Below are positions 8,348 to 16,764 of a stretch of 64,000 bases of DNA, piece after piece. Position 1 is the first letter of the stretch; each line of letters opens with the position of its first letter. This DNA is from an uncultured Bacteroidota bacterium (GTDB lineage Bacteria > Bacteroidota > Bacteroidia > Chitinophagales > Chitinophagaceae). A model generated the notes under the pieces. That model was not told the DNA's origin and made no database searches. It saw only the letters and a program-made list of their open reading frames with translations. Position numbers and translations under genes: made by a program. The stretch covers positions 1 through 64,000 of the forward strand of contig CAIRZD010000169.1 of NCBI GenBank assembly GCA_903882965.1, read 5' to 3'.

Positions 8348-8518
8348 TTAGTCTATATCCTTACCGGGTTTGCGGGTAAGGGCAAGCACGAGGGATATAA
8401 CTGCAAGCACAGCGAGTATATGCACCATATGCCCTTCATGTTTCCACACTAAAAAGCCGAGTATCCAGCCGATAATGAGGAGTACCGCAATAAAGTATAA
8501 AAGGTTTCTGAGTATCAT
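8348..8518 (-). CDS. Small two-helix membrane protein, Lmo0937/DUF5670-like
   Basis: A 56-residue open frame beginning MILRNLLYFIAVLLIIGW and ending TRKPGKDID. Two hydrophobic helices (about residues 5-24 and 31-48) are joined by a short polar loop, WKHEGH. The pattern RNLLY-IAVxLIIGWxLGF followed by a second helix starting HIL matches the small Lmo0937 family membrane proteins, which have no known function. It lies between dnaN and alaS on the same strand. Confidence 0.7.
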   Translation of the reverse strand: MILRNLLYFIAVLLIIGWILGFLVWKHEGHMVHILAVLAVISLVLALTRKPGKDID

Positions 8519-8591
8519 GGTTAATCAGGTAAAAATAAGAAATCTAGGGAGAAAACCTATTGAATAATATGTTTCAGAAATTTTAAATAAG

Positions 8592-11219
8592 TTATAATAA
8601 ATTCTTCACTTTCTCTATCACTGCCTGCAAACCGGCTACATCCTGGCCGCCTGCTGTAGCAAGGGTTTTCTGGCCGCCGCCTCCACCTTTTATGAGCGGG
8701 GCTACCTGCTCCTTTATGATCTTGCCGGCATCGAGGCCTTTTGCAGCAAATACTTTCTCATCAACACCTACAGCTACGAATGGTTTGCCATCAATGTTGG
8801 CACATAAAACAATGACGTGATCGTTGAGATGAGATTTAAGATCGAGGCATAACCTTTTTAATGCATCGGCAGAACTTACTGATACTATTTGGCCTACGAA
8901 TGATACCTGGTTTATGATCTCATCTTTTGTAAGCAGTTCGTTGCGTATACCTACGAGCATACGAGACTCGAGATGCTCCACATGCTTTTCAAGCTGAGCG
9001 CGTTCTTCCTGTAATTTTTCTATTGCTTTTAGCGGGTCTTTTGCATTTTTTAGTTGTGCAGCTATGTTTGTAATGAGTTGTAACTGCTCATTTATAAAAT
9101 GCTCAGCCGCTTTGCCACTTACTGCTTCCATACGGCGAACGCCTGCAGCGACTGCAGCCTCGCTTGTTATTTTGAAAAAACCAAGCTGGCCGGTAGCACC
9201 AACATGTGTGCCGCCGCAAAGCTCTATGGAATATGCAGGGTCCATAATAACCACACGTACTACATTGCCATATTTTTCGCCAAACAAGGCCATGGCACCA
9301 AGTGCAACGGCTTCATCTTTCTGCATTTCTTTTATGACTACAGGAATGTTTTCGCGGATCTTTTCGTTCACTATGGTTTCAATGCGTGCGATCTCATCAT
9401 CTGTGACTTTAGCGAAATGGGAAAAATCGAAACGAAGATGCTCTTCGTTTACGAGCGAACCTTTTTGGGCTACGTGTGTGCCTAATACCTCGCGAAGAGC
9501 GGCATGTAATAAGTGCGTAGCGCTGTGGTGCACGGCAGTAGAAACCCTTTTTGCGGCATCTACTTTTGCATGTAAGGGCGCTGCGATATTTTCAGGCAGC
9601 ACTTCAGAAAAATGTATAGTGAGGCCATCTTCTTTCTTGGTATCAACTATTTGTATGCTTTCGTTGGGGAAAATAAATTCGCCGGTATCGCCCACCTGGC
9701 CACCGCTTTCGGCGTAGAAAGGAGTAGTGTCCAGTACCAGTTGGTAAGACTCTTTGCCTTTGGAAGTTACTTTACGGAATTTCAGAACAGAGGCATCTGC
9801 TTCGAGTTCATTGTAACCAACAAATTTTGTGGCATTGCCTTCTTTTACTATTACCCAATCCTGGGTATCCAGTGCTGTGGCTGCACGACTGCGGGTCTTC
9901 TGCTCCTGTAATGCTTTGTCAAAAGCTGCTTCATCAACATGTAGGCCATTCTCACCGCCTATCAATCTTGTAAGGTCTATAGGGAAACCGAAGGTATCGT
10001 AAAGTTCGAATGCGGCTTTACCATTTATTGTTTGTGTACTCTGATTTTTAGTTTCGGTAATTATATCGTCAATTTTTTTCAGGCCCTTATCCAGTGTACG
10101 GAGGAACGATTCTTCTTCTTCTTTTACTACGCGGCTTACCAGATCAATTTGTTTGTGCAATTCGGGGAATACATCTTCGAATTGCTTTGCGAGTACCGGC
10201 ATGAGGCGGTAAAGCAGTGGCTGCTTATGATCGAGGTAAGAATAATAATAACGAACCGCGCGGCGGAGTATACGGCGTATCACATAGCCTGCACCGGTAT
10301 TGGATGGTAACTGCCCATCAGCAATGGTGAAGCCTATAGCACGGATATGATCGGAGAGTACACGGAATGCAATGTCTTTTTTGCTATCGGTATAGGTGTA
10401 TTTTCTACCGGTCATGTGCTCTATATGTGAGATAGTGCCGGTAAAAAGATCAGTGTCGTAATTACTTTGCTTGCCCTGCAGAACACGCACCAGCCGCTCC
10501 AGTCCCATACCTGTATCCACATGCTTTGCGGGCAATGGTACGAGACTGCCATCTTTCTGGCGGTTGTACTGCATGAATACATTGTTCCATATTTCTATTA
10601 CTTGTGGGTGATCGGCATTTACGAGTGTGCTACCTGCCACCAGTTTCTTTTCTTCGTCCGTCCTGCAATCTACATGTATCTCAGAGCATGGGCCACAAGG
10701 GCCGGTATCGCCCATTTCCCAGAAATTATCTTTTTTATTGCCGAGGAGTATACGGTCTTCGGCTACGTGTTGTTTCCAGAAGTTGTAGGCTTCTTCATCT
10801 TTAGGCAGATTCTCAGATGCATCTCCCTGGAAAACGGTTACGTAGAGCTTATCTTTAGGGATACCGTATACTTCGGTAAGCAATTCCCAGCTCCATGCTA
10901 TAGCTTCTTCTTTAAAATAATCGCCGAAGCTCCAGTTGCCCAGCATTTCGAACATGGTATGGTGGTAAGTATCTACACCCACTTCTTCAAGGTCGTTATG
11001 TTTGCCACTTACACGCAGGCACTTTTGTGTGTCTGCAATACGCGTGTTGGATGGTGTGCCATTGCCGAGGAAAAAATCCTTGAACTGGTTCATACCCGCA
11101 TTGGTAAATAACAGGGTAGGATCATTCTTTATCACTATAGGGGCAGATGGCACGATCTCGTGGCCCTTGCTGCGAAAAAAATCTAAAAACTGTCTGCGTA
11201 TTTCGTTTGCGGATTGCAT
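8592..11219 (-). CDS. alaS: Alanyl-tRNA synthetase
   Basis: Class II aminoacyl-tRNA synthetase that charges tRNA-Ala and clears mischarged Ser/Gly. From the ATG at 11219 it has 875 residues, the normal size, starting MQSANEIRRQFLDFF. The catalytic domain has HHTMFEMLGNWSFGDYFK and GMGLERL. The editing domain has the zinc motif HxxxH (HHSATHLLH) and CGGTHV. The C-terminal domain ends in the glycine-rich GGGGGQKTLATAGG segment. An open frame continues 35 codons upstream but contains the promoter-like motif and no AlaRS sequence, so the shorter start is chosen. Confidence 0.97.
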   Translation of the reverse strand: MQSANEIRRQFLDFFRSKGHEIVPSAPIVIKNDPTLLFTNAGMNQFKDFFLGNGTPSNTRIADTQKCLRVSGKHNDLEEVGVDTYHHTMFEMLGNWSFGDYFKEEAIAWSWELLTEVYGIPKDKLYVTVFQGDASENLPKDEEAYNFWKQHVAEDRILLGNKKDNFWEMGDTGPCGPCSEIHVDCRTDEEKKLVAGSTLVNADHPQVIEIWNNVFMQYNRQKDGSLVPLPAKHVDTGMGLERLVRVLQGKQSNYDTDLFTGTISHIEHMTGRKYTYTDSKKDIAFRVLSDHIRAIGFTIADGQLPSNTGAGYVIRRILRRAVRYYYSYLDHKQPLLYRLMPVLAKQFEDVFPELHKQIDLVSRVVKEEEESFLRTLDKGLKKIDDIITETKNQSTQTINGKAAFELYDTFGFPIDLTRLIGGENGLHVDEAAFDKALQEQKTRSRAATALDTQDWVIVKEGNATKFVGYNELEADASVLKFRKVTSKGKESYQLVLDTTPFYAESGGQVGDTGEFIFPNESIQIVDTKKEDGLTIHFSEVLPENIAAPLHAKVDAAKRVSTAVHHSATHLLHAALREVLGTHVAQKGSLVNEEHLRFDFSHFAKVTDDEIARIETIVNEKIRENIPVVIKEMQKDEAVALGAMALFGEKYGNVVRVVIMDPAYSIELCGGTHVGATGQLGFFKITSEAAVAAGVRRMEAVSGKAAEHFINEQLQLITNIAAQLKNAKDPLKAIEKLQEERAQLEKHVEHLESRMLVGIRNELLTKDEIINQVSFVGQIVSVSSADALKRLCLDLKSHLNDHVIVLCANIDGKPFVAVGVDEKVFAAKGLDAGKIIKEQVAPLIKGGGGGQKTLATAGGQDVAGLQAVIEKVKNLL

Positions 11220-11245
11220 TGTATGAAAAAGTAATAATGTGGGTG

Positions 11246-11253
11246 CAAAACTA
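11246..11253 (-). promoter_or_regulatory. alaS: -7 promoter motif of alaS (TAGTTTTG)
   Basis: Exact TAnnTTTG on the minus strand, 26 nt before the chosen alaS ATG. It lies inside the upstream extension of the open frame, which supports the shorter start. Confidence 0.5.
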
Positions 11254-11399
11254 ATGTAAAAGGAGAAAGATTGGGAAAGATGTATATTATGATAATTTTT
11301 AAGCAGAAACTTTATGGTAATCACGGGATCACATCATTACCATCTCACTTCTATGCAGCTCTGGGATACTGTCTTGTTCAGATGATGAGTTACGTTGGT

Positions 11400-12152
11400 T
11401 TAAAGGCTTTTTTTTGTGATGAGGCTGTATAATACTATTGTGAATGTGGCGCCCTGGTTTATGCCTTTGCTTTCTGCGTAGAGTTTGCCATCATGTTTTT
11501 CTATCATTTTCTTGCTCAGGTACAGGCCAAGGCCTATAGAACCTTCACCATGAGTGCCCTTCTTCCCGGCGCTGGTGAAGCGGTCAAATATTTTTTCCAT
11601 ATCAGATGGCATGAAGCCCAAGCCTTCGTCCTGTATGGATAAAGAAACCTGGTCGTTATCCTGTTTTGCGGAAATAAAAATATTCCCCCCATCTGCGGAG
11701 AATTTTATGGCATTACCTATTATGTTACGTACGGCTTGTATAAACAATTCTTTCTGAACGCTTATATATATGGAGCTATCAACCGAAAGCTCGACATTTA
11801 ATTTTTTTTCAGTTAGCGCAAACCCAAAGAAATGTATGGTTTCGCGTATCATTTGATCAAGGTTTACGGGAGTAAGATTGAATGGGCGGCTATCTTCTTT
11901 AAGCATCAGAAGGATATTTTCCAGTACACTTAATAAGCTGTTGCACTCTTCTGTTATATAATCAGCATAGATGCTTTTTTTTGTTTCCGAATCTATTTTA
12001 ATAAGATTGCTAAGCCCCAGAATCCGGGTAACAGGACTCCTGAGATCATGTGATAACAGATCTATCATGTCGTTCTTCTCCGCAAGCATGGCATCCAGGT
12101 GCGCAATGGTATCCTGTATGCTGCTGAGCAATGTCCGGGCTTCATCGATCAT
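11400..12152 (-). CDS. Orphan sensor histidine kinase without sensor domain
   Basis: 250 residues holding only the kinase core. The phospho-acceptor H box is LLSHDLRSPVTR (His near residue 35), followed by the N box (NIIGNAIKFSADGG), G1 (DEGLGF), F box (FDRF) and G2 (GSIGLGLYLSKK). Residues 1-30 are a short helix; no membrane segment, PAS or receiver domain is present. It must get its signal from a partner or act as a phospho-relay. No response regulator is adjacent. ATG at 12152 fits; nothing further upstream looks coding. Confidence 0.9.
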   Translation of the reverse strand: MIDEARTLLSSIQDTIAHLDAMLAEKNDMIDLLSHDLRSPVTRILGLSNLIKIDSETKKSIYADYITEECNSLLSVLENILLMLKEDSRPFNLTPVNLDQMIRETIHFFGFALTEKKLNVELSVDSSIYISVQKELFIQAVRNIIGNAIKFSADGGNIFISAKQDNDQVSLSIQDEGLGFMPSDMEKIFDRFTSAGKKGTHGEGSIGLGLYLSKKMIEKHDGKLYAESKGINQGATFTIVLYSLITKKSL

Positions 12153-12640
12153 AATGAATTAGTAATATTATTTCTCATCACTTCTAAAGTAAATTTTTAT
12201 GTATAATGTAACCTGGTATTCTTTAACGTTCAAAAAAGAAAAGCTATTTGTTAACAATATTTTTTTAAGCTGTTACTGTTTTACAAAAACCATTATTGTG
12301 CACTATCCATAATAAAAACAACTCGGCTGTATAAAATAATTATTTAAAAACTAGCTAATAAACATTCTGTTTATTGCTTTGCATGCATATTTCCTGTATA
12401 AAATAAGAGCTACAATTTTTAATTATTTAAAAAATAAATGTAGAACGATATATTGAGTGCATATGATTTTTCACTTTAATTAACAATTTATTTACAATTA
12501 ATAAATGAATTTAAATACGAATATAGCAAAAAATTGTTTCGTAATACCAGCTAATAATTTAAAACTCAGATTACATTATAGTAATTAATCTGTGTGCCAC
12601 TTATATTTTATGTAGCTTGCGCTAAAATATATTTCCTGTA
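12153..12640. other. AT-rich divergent gap with short direct repeats
   Basis: 488 bases between the histidine kinase and the metal transporter, both transcribed away from it. No open frame or RNA gene was recognised. CTGTATAAAATAA occurs exactly twice (12327-12339 and 12394-12406), and ATTATTTAAAAA also occurs twice. TTCCTGTA recurs just before the transporter ATG. These may be regulatory sites or low-complexity sequence. Confidence 0.5.
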
Positions 12641-13579
12641 ATGCATAGCCATGACCATAGCCACAGCCATGGAGACCACCATCACCATCATCACCATCAC
12701 GTTAGCCCCGGCGATGTAGCTAATAAAGCCTTTATTGCAGGCATCGTGCTGAACAGTGCGTATGTGATCGTACAATTTGTTGCTGGCCTAATGACGCATT
12801 CGATGGCATTGTTATCGGATGCCGGCCATAATTTGAGTGATGTAGCAAGCCTTGCGTTGTCTCTTATAGCTTTTAGGCTGGCGAAAGTGAAACCCACAGA
12901 ATCGTTTACCTACGGCTATAAAAAAACAACAATTCTTGCAGCACTTACCAATGCGGTATTTTTATTCATAGCTATAGGTATACTAGGCTATGAATCAGTG
13001 AACAGGCTGCTCCATCCACAACCTATAGCGGGCGGAATAGTGGCGATTGTTGCGGGTATAGGCATTGTTATAAATCTCGCATCTGCTTTTCTATTTTTCA
13101 AAAATAAAGACCACGATCTGAATACAAAGGGCGCATACCTGCACCTGCTTACAGATGCTATGGTTTCATTGGGTGTAGTGGTATCCGGGGTAATTATAAA
13201 GTTTACAAACTGGTATTGGCTTGATGGCGCAGTAAGTATAGTAGTGCTTGTTATAATATTATTTGGCACATGGTCGTTGCTTACGGCCAGTCTTCGCCTG
13301 TCGATGGATGCAGTACCGGAAAATATAGAAATGAGTGAGATAGAAAAAGTGATACAAAAAGTAAAAGGGGTGGAAAGCATACACCACATGCATATATGGG
13401 CTATGAGTACTACCGAAAACGCGCTTACCACTCACCTGGTGCTTAATGATGCGCTTAGTTTTGATGAGAAAATGAAAGTGGTACATCATATAAAGCATGA
13501 ATTGCAGCACAATAATATACAGCATGCCACTATAGAGCTTGAATCTGCAGCACAACCATGTGCGGATGAGGAGTGTTGA
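12641..13579 (+). CDS. Cation diffusion facilitator (zinc/divalent metal efflux)
   Basis: A 312-residue CDF family antiporter of the CzcD/ZitB type that exports Zn2+ or similar ions in exchange for protons. The N-terminus is very His-rich (alternating SH/DH followed by eight His), a typical metal-collecting tail. Six membrane helices span about residues 28-210; helix II carries SDAGHNLSDV and helix V HLLTDAMVS, which together hold the metal-site His/Asp residues. A C-terminal cytoplasmic ferredoxin-like domain follows and ends with CADEEC. The exact metal is not clear from sequence. Confidence 0.95.
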   Translation: MHSHDHSHSHGDHHHHHHHHVSPGDVANKAFIAGIVLNSAYVIVQFVAGLMTHSMALLSDAGHNLSDVASLALSLIAFRLAKVKPTESFTYGYKKTTILAALTNAVFLFIAIGILGYESVNRLLHPQPIAGGIVAIVAGIGIVINLASAFLFFKNKDHDLNTKGAYLHLLTDAMVSLGVVVSGVIIKFTNWYWLDGAVSIVVLVIILFGTWSLLTASLRLSMDAVPENIEMSEIEKVIQKVKGVESIHHMHIWAMSTTENALTTHLVLNDALSFDEKMKVVHHIKHELQHNNIQHATIELESAAQPCADEEC

Positions 13580-13627
13580 AATGATAATTTAGTTAGTTAA
13601 GATTCACTGGTTCAAACCCCCAAAACA

Positions 13628-14425
13628 ATGACTGTTGAACTACTTAACCGGGAATTCGAAAGCAGCAAAGGCCAATTGAAATCCTATCTTTTAAGAATTA
13701 CTGCAAGTGTAAATGATGCAGAAGACATTGTACACGATACGTATATAAAGGCAGTAGATAAGCTGAATACCTTCAGGGGGGAATCTTCTTTGAAGACATG
13801 GCTTTTTACCATTGCATCAAACCTGGCAAAAGACAACTTAAGAGCTCAAAGGCGCTGGACAGAGAACATAACGGATATAACCAAATCAGCGGCATTACAG
13901 AATAAAGAATTTTTTGGGGAAGCAATGCACATTGCTATGACCTCGCCCCAAGGCCAGTTCGAAGTAAAAGAACATATTGCTTTTTGTTTTACCTGCATTT
14001 CAAAATCTTTGCCACTGGAGCAACAGCTATGTATATTTCTGAAAGAAGTTTATGAATTTAAAGTAAGTGAGATCTCCGAGATCCTGAATACAAATGAAGC
14101 CATGGTAAAATATTACCTGCATACCGGGAGATCGAAAATGATAAACATTTATGACGGAAGATGTGCTTTGATCAATAAAGTGGGCGTGTGTCACCAATGC
14201 TCAGAATTAAATGGCATATTTAATCCAAAACAAAATACCCAGCAGGAATTGATGAAAATTGATCTGGTAAAAGAAGCCGAAAAAGGCGATAAAGAGCATT
14301 TGTTTGATCTGAGAATGAAAATATTAAAAGAAATTGACCCATTTGAATCTAAAGCATCAGAATTACAACTGCATCATTTAGAGCATAATAGGCAGGTAAT
14401 GGAAAAATATTTGGAGAAAAATTAA
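13628..14425 (+). CDS. ECF-type RNA polymerase sigma factor with C-terminal extension
   Basis: Sigma-70 family group 4 factor, 265 residues against ~190 for a standard ECF. Region 2 is seen as DAEDIVHDTYIKAVDKL then FRGESSLKTWLFTIASNLAKDNLR. Region 4 contains QQLCIFLKEVYEFKVSEISEIL and the helix-turn-helix ending. After it comes a ~75-residue tail with CALINKVGVCHQCSEL, a possible metal or redox Cys cluster, and a charged helix. No anti-sigma gene is adjacent. It heads a co-directional run with three small genes (gaps 54, 26 and about 11 nt), which are likely targets or partners. Confidence 0.85.
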   Translation: MTVELLNREFESSKGQLKSYLLRITASVNDAEDIVHDTYIKAVDKLNTFRGESSLKTWLFTIASNLAKDNLRAQRRWTENITDITKSAALQNKEFFGEAMHIAMTSPQGQFEVKEHIAFCFTCISKSLPLEQQLCIFLKEVYEFKVSEISEILNTNEAMVKYYLHTGRSKMINIYDGRCALINKVGVCHQCSELNGIFNPKQNTQQELMKIDLVKEAEKGDKEHLFDLRMKILKEIDPFESKASELQLHHLEHNRQVMEKYLEKN

Positions 14426-14479
14426 GATCATCCTATCGTTTTGTTTCGCTCAATCGTCAAAATATAAAATAAACGAAAA

Positions 14480-14959
14480 ATGAGTGAGAACAAAACATTG
14501 CTTTCAAGAAACGGTAAAGCCACCACAGTAAAATCAACATTTAGCCGCCAAACTTCGATAAGTACAGACATCAATGCAGATGCATCAATCGTATGGGCTT
14601 TACTTACGAATGCTGCCGATTATCCGAGATGGAATTCAACGGTAATTTCCATTGATGGTAAGATAGCAATGGGTGAAAAGATCAATTTAAAATCTACACT
14701 TGACCCCAAAAGAACTTTTAAGTTGAAAGTAAAGGATTTTGAAATAGGTAAAAAACTAGTATGGGGAGATGCAATGGGGGAAAGGGTGTATACGATAAAA
14801 AATAATCAAAAAGATGGGGTGATATTTTCTATGAGCGAGAAAATAGGTGGCCCGTTATTCCCGTTGTTTGCTAAAATGATCCCGTCATTTGATAGCTCTT
14901 TTGAAAAGTTTGCTGCAGACCTGAAGAAGGAAGCAGAGATAATTATGACTTCAAAATAA
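14480..14959 (+). CDS. SRPBCC (START/Bet v1-like) domain protein
   Basis: 159 residues forming one SRPBCC ligand-pocket domain: ISTDINADASIVWALLTN gives the first strand and helix, then YPRWNSTV, a beta sheet rich in K/F alternation, and a long C-terminal helix from about residue 130 (SSFEKFAADLKKE). Such proteins bind lipids or polyketide-like ligands, or act as AHSA1-like folds; the ligand here is unknown. It is the second gene of the ECF sigma cluster. Confidence 0.85.
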   Translation: MSENKTLLSRNGKATTVKSTFSRQTSISTDINADASIVWALLTNAADYPRWNSTVISIDGKIAMGEKINLKSTLDPKRTFKLKVKDFEIGKKLVWGDAMGERVYTIKNNQKDGVIFSMSEKIGGPLFPLFAKMIPSFDSSFEKFAADLKKEAEIIMTSK

Positions 14960-14985
14960 TTTATTCACCTAAAATATAAATCAAA

Positions 14986-15300
14986 ATGAAAATAGTAAAA
15001 GTTACATACACCACCAAGGCTGAGTATTCTGAGCAAAACCAGCAGAACATCAAACAGGTAATGACAGACCTGCAAGCGCTTAACCATCCGGGTATTTCAT
15101 ATAACACCTGTATGCAGGCCGATGGCAAGACCTTTATCCATACTGCGTTTTTCAAATCAGAGGACGACCAGAAAGTGCTTTTTGACCTGGCATCTTTTAA
15201 GCATTTCCAGGAGCAGCTTAAGGCGAGTATGCCTGAAGTGCCACCTAAGCAGGAATTATTAACTTTGGTAGGCTCATCAAACAATATTTTTAACGCATAA
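14986..15300 (+). CDS. Small dimeric alpha/beta-barrel-like protein
   Basis: 104 residues. The pattern MKIVKVTYTTKAEYSEQN, then a helix, YNTCMQADGKTFIHTAFFKSED and a second helix LASFKHFQEQLK resembles a single ABM-type ferredoxin-like domain, as in antibiotic-biosynthesis monooxygenase or heme-degrading proteins. No catalytic residue can be named. It lies 26 nt after the SRPBCC gene and about 11 nt before the next gene, so it is probably co-transcribed with the ECF sigma factor. Confidence 0.65.
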   Translation: MKIVKVTYTTKAEYSEQNQQNIKQVMTDLQALNHPGISYNTCMQADGKTFIHTAFFKSEDDQKVLFDLASFKHFQEQLKASMPEVPPKQELLTLVGSSNNIFNA

Positions 15301-15311
15301 ACTATTTGAAA

Positions 15312-15719
15312 ATGAAAAAAAACATTGGAACAAAAGAAAAGCCAATGGCTTTAAAAACACCGCCACTTACATCTGAATACACGATGCATGTTGATGAAAA
15401 AGATGGTAAAGAAGTTTTAGTATGCACGGTTGGCAAAACTGTATTATTATACGACTACCGTTGTATTGATGATCTGCATACCATGCTAAAAAAGCATGGT
15501 GATTGGATGGAGCTTGGCAGCGCTGACGAACAGAAACCTGCGAAGGAAGGAACTGTTGAGGCATGGGGCCGCTCAGAAAAAAACCCTGTTGGCGGTTGGT
15601 ATGGCCTTAAAAAGGGACTTCGTGGACGTTTTGGCATGTATGTTCCGCCCTTGATGGAAAAGCTGGGACTTGCAGAAGTGACTCATGATGCAAAAGGAAA
15701 CAAAATGAAGGCTATATAG
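15312..15719 (+). CDS. Unrecognised small soluble protein, last gene of ECF cluster
   Basis: 135 residues from the ATG at 15312 (an in-frame TTG lies at 15306). Lys-rich, no signal peptide or membrane helix. Features include a beta-rich first half (KEVLVCTVGKTVLLYDYR), a WMELGSADEQKPAKEGTVEAW segment split by charged residues, and a Gly/Arg-rich GGWYGLKKGLRGRFGMYVPP stretch. I do not recognise the family. The gene is followed by a strong terminator, so the four-gene run ends here. Confidence 0.65.
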   Translation: MKKNIGTKEKPMALKTPPLTSEYTMHVDEKDGKEVLVCTVGKTVLLYDYRCIDDLHTMLKKHGDWMELGSADEQKPAKEGTVEAWGRSEKNPVGGWYGLKKGLRGRFGMYVPPLMEKLGLAEVTHDAKGNKMKAI

Positions 15720-15763
15720 AATAATGTTTATTTGTGTGCGGTCATCTTATACTTATTAACATA

Positions 15764-15793
15764 AAAAAACCCGGAACATGTTCCGGGTTTTTT
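15764..15793. terminator. Bidirectional intrinsic terminator
   Basis: A perfect 30-bp palindrome: six A, CCCGGAACATGTTCCGGG, six T. It separates the ECF cluster on the plus strand from the secreted-protein gene on the minus strand and has a T-tract in both directions. Confidence 0.92.
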
Positions 15794-15813
15794 CTTTTCA
15801 GTAATATATTTTA

Positions 15814-16281
15814 TTACGGTGCGATAGCATAAGTAATATTGCATTTTTCAACTTCATCAGTTCTGATGAGCGTAAGGTGGTTTGTTTCAACCATTGGCAC
15901 CATGTATTTAGATGTGGTACCTGTTTTATTTTTCTTTAGGGTAAGAATAAGGTTACCTACCTCATCAGTTGTAAGCGAGTAAGTACCTGTTTCTTTTGGG
16001 TTATCACGCATATCCTTATAGGTCTTTACGTAAGTACCGTAATTGATATTATTGCTATTAGTTGCTGTAAGTTTAAGTGTAGAAAGAAAATGTATATACT
16101 CACCTTCAGAGCCTATTTTATCAGGGCACTTCATGCCTACAAAACACCAGTTTTTATCAAGCAGGTCGTACCTGTTGATAGGTTGTGTATTAGGTAATGG
16201 TGTATTAGTTTGCGAGAAAACGCTTACAGGTACAGCCATGAGGCAAACCAGAAGTATCTTTTTGAGCGAATTTTTCATCAT
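15814..16281 (-). CDS. Secreted lipocalin-like protein
   Basis: 155 residues with a signal peptide (residues 2-23, ending VSVFSQ). The mature part has a NWCFVGMKC segment, then alternating strands ending with GTYSLTTDEVGNLILTL and HLTLIR. This arrangement (W near the start, short strands, final LTL strands) resembles the small secreted lipocalin-like proteins common in Bacteroidota. Two Cys early and one late could form a disulfide. Ligand unknown; it is transcribed alone. Confidence 0.6.
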   Translation of the reverse strand: MMKNSLKKILLVCLMAVPVSVFSQTNTPLPNTQPINRYDLLDKNWCFVGMKCPDKIGSEGEYIHFLSTLKLTATNSNNINYGTYVKTYKDMRDNPKETGTYSLTTDEVGNLILTLKKNKTGTTSKYMVPMVETNHLTLIRTDEVEKCNITYAIAP

Positions 16282-16431
16282 AAAATTATTTCTTCGGGTA
16301 AAAGTAATAAAACCTGTGATTAATTATAAGAATAGATACGCAAAATAATCAATAATCTTTAAGTATGCTAATAACCTAAGGAAAGATACAAGGAAAATTG
16401 GAAAATTAGTTACCAGGTTTAATAAAGGAAA

Positions 16432-16458
16432 AAACCCTCCGGGGTTGCCGGAGGGTTT
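16432..16458 (-). terminator. Intrinsic terminator of cold-shock gene
   Basis: An 11-bp stem, AAACCCTCCGG with CCGGAGGGTTT, and a 5-base loop. On the minus strand it is followed by TTTTTTCC, so it ends transcripts coming from the cold-shock gene 26 nt away. Confidence 0.88.
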
Positions 16459-16483
16459 AGGGTAATGATATTAAAAGCAAATG

Positions 16484-16675
16484 TTAGATAACCTTAACAT
16501 TAGTAGCATTTAAACCTTTTTTACCATTTTGAACTTCGAAAGTCACCTTATCGTTCTCACGGATTTCATCCATAAGACCAGATACGTGTACGAAGATGTC
16601 TTGTCCGCCGTTTGACGGAGAAATGAAACCAAATCCTTTAGTTTCATTGAAAAATTTTACTGTTCCTTCTTGCAT
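16484..16675 (-). CDS. Cold-shock domain protein
   Basis: 63 residues, one cold-shock domain that binds single-stranded RNA/DNA as an RNA chaperone. RNP1 is KGFGFI and RNP2 is DIFVHV; EGTVKFFNETKG and the C-terminal NVKVI are typical. It has its own terminator and a -7 motif with a roughly 25-nt leader. There is no long 5' leader of the kind used for cold regulation of E. coli cspA. Confidence 0.96.
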   Translation of the reverse strand: MQEGTVKFFNETKGFGFISPSNGGQDIFVHVSGLMDEIRENDKVTFEVQNGKKGLNATNVKVI

Positions 16676-16705
16676 TGTTGTTTAAATAAATTGATTAAGA
16701 AAGTG

Positions 16706-16713
16706 CAAATGTA
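16706..16713 (-). promoter_or_regulatory. -7 promoter motif of cold-shock gene (TACATTTG)
   Basis: Exact TAnnTTTG on the minus strand, 30 nt before the cold-shock ATG. No convincing -33 box. Confidence 0.5.
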
Positions 16714-16764
16714 CGCAAAATATTTGATAAACCTAAATAAGTCTGTTAAGAAATGAATAAATCC

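Noticed and set aside
11220-11324. 35-codon upstream extension of alaS
   Set aside because: It contains a -7 promoter motif and no AlaRS sequence; ATG 11219 starts with the conserved N-terminus.
13600-13620. GGTTCAAACCCCC resembling a tRNA T-arm
   Set aside because: No complementary T-stem, acceptor stem or anticodon arm could be formed around it; it lies just before the ECF sigma start.
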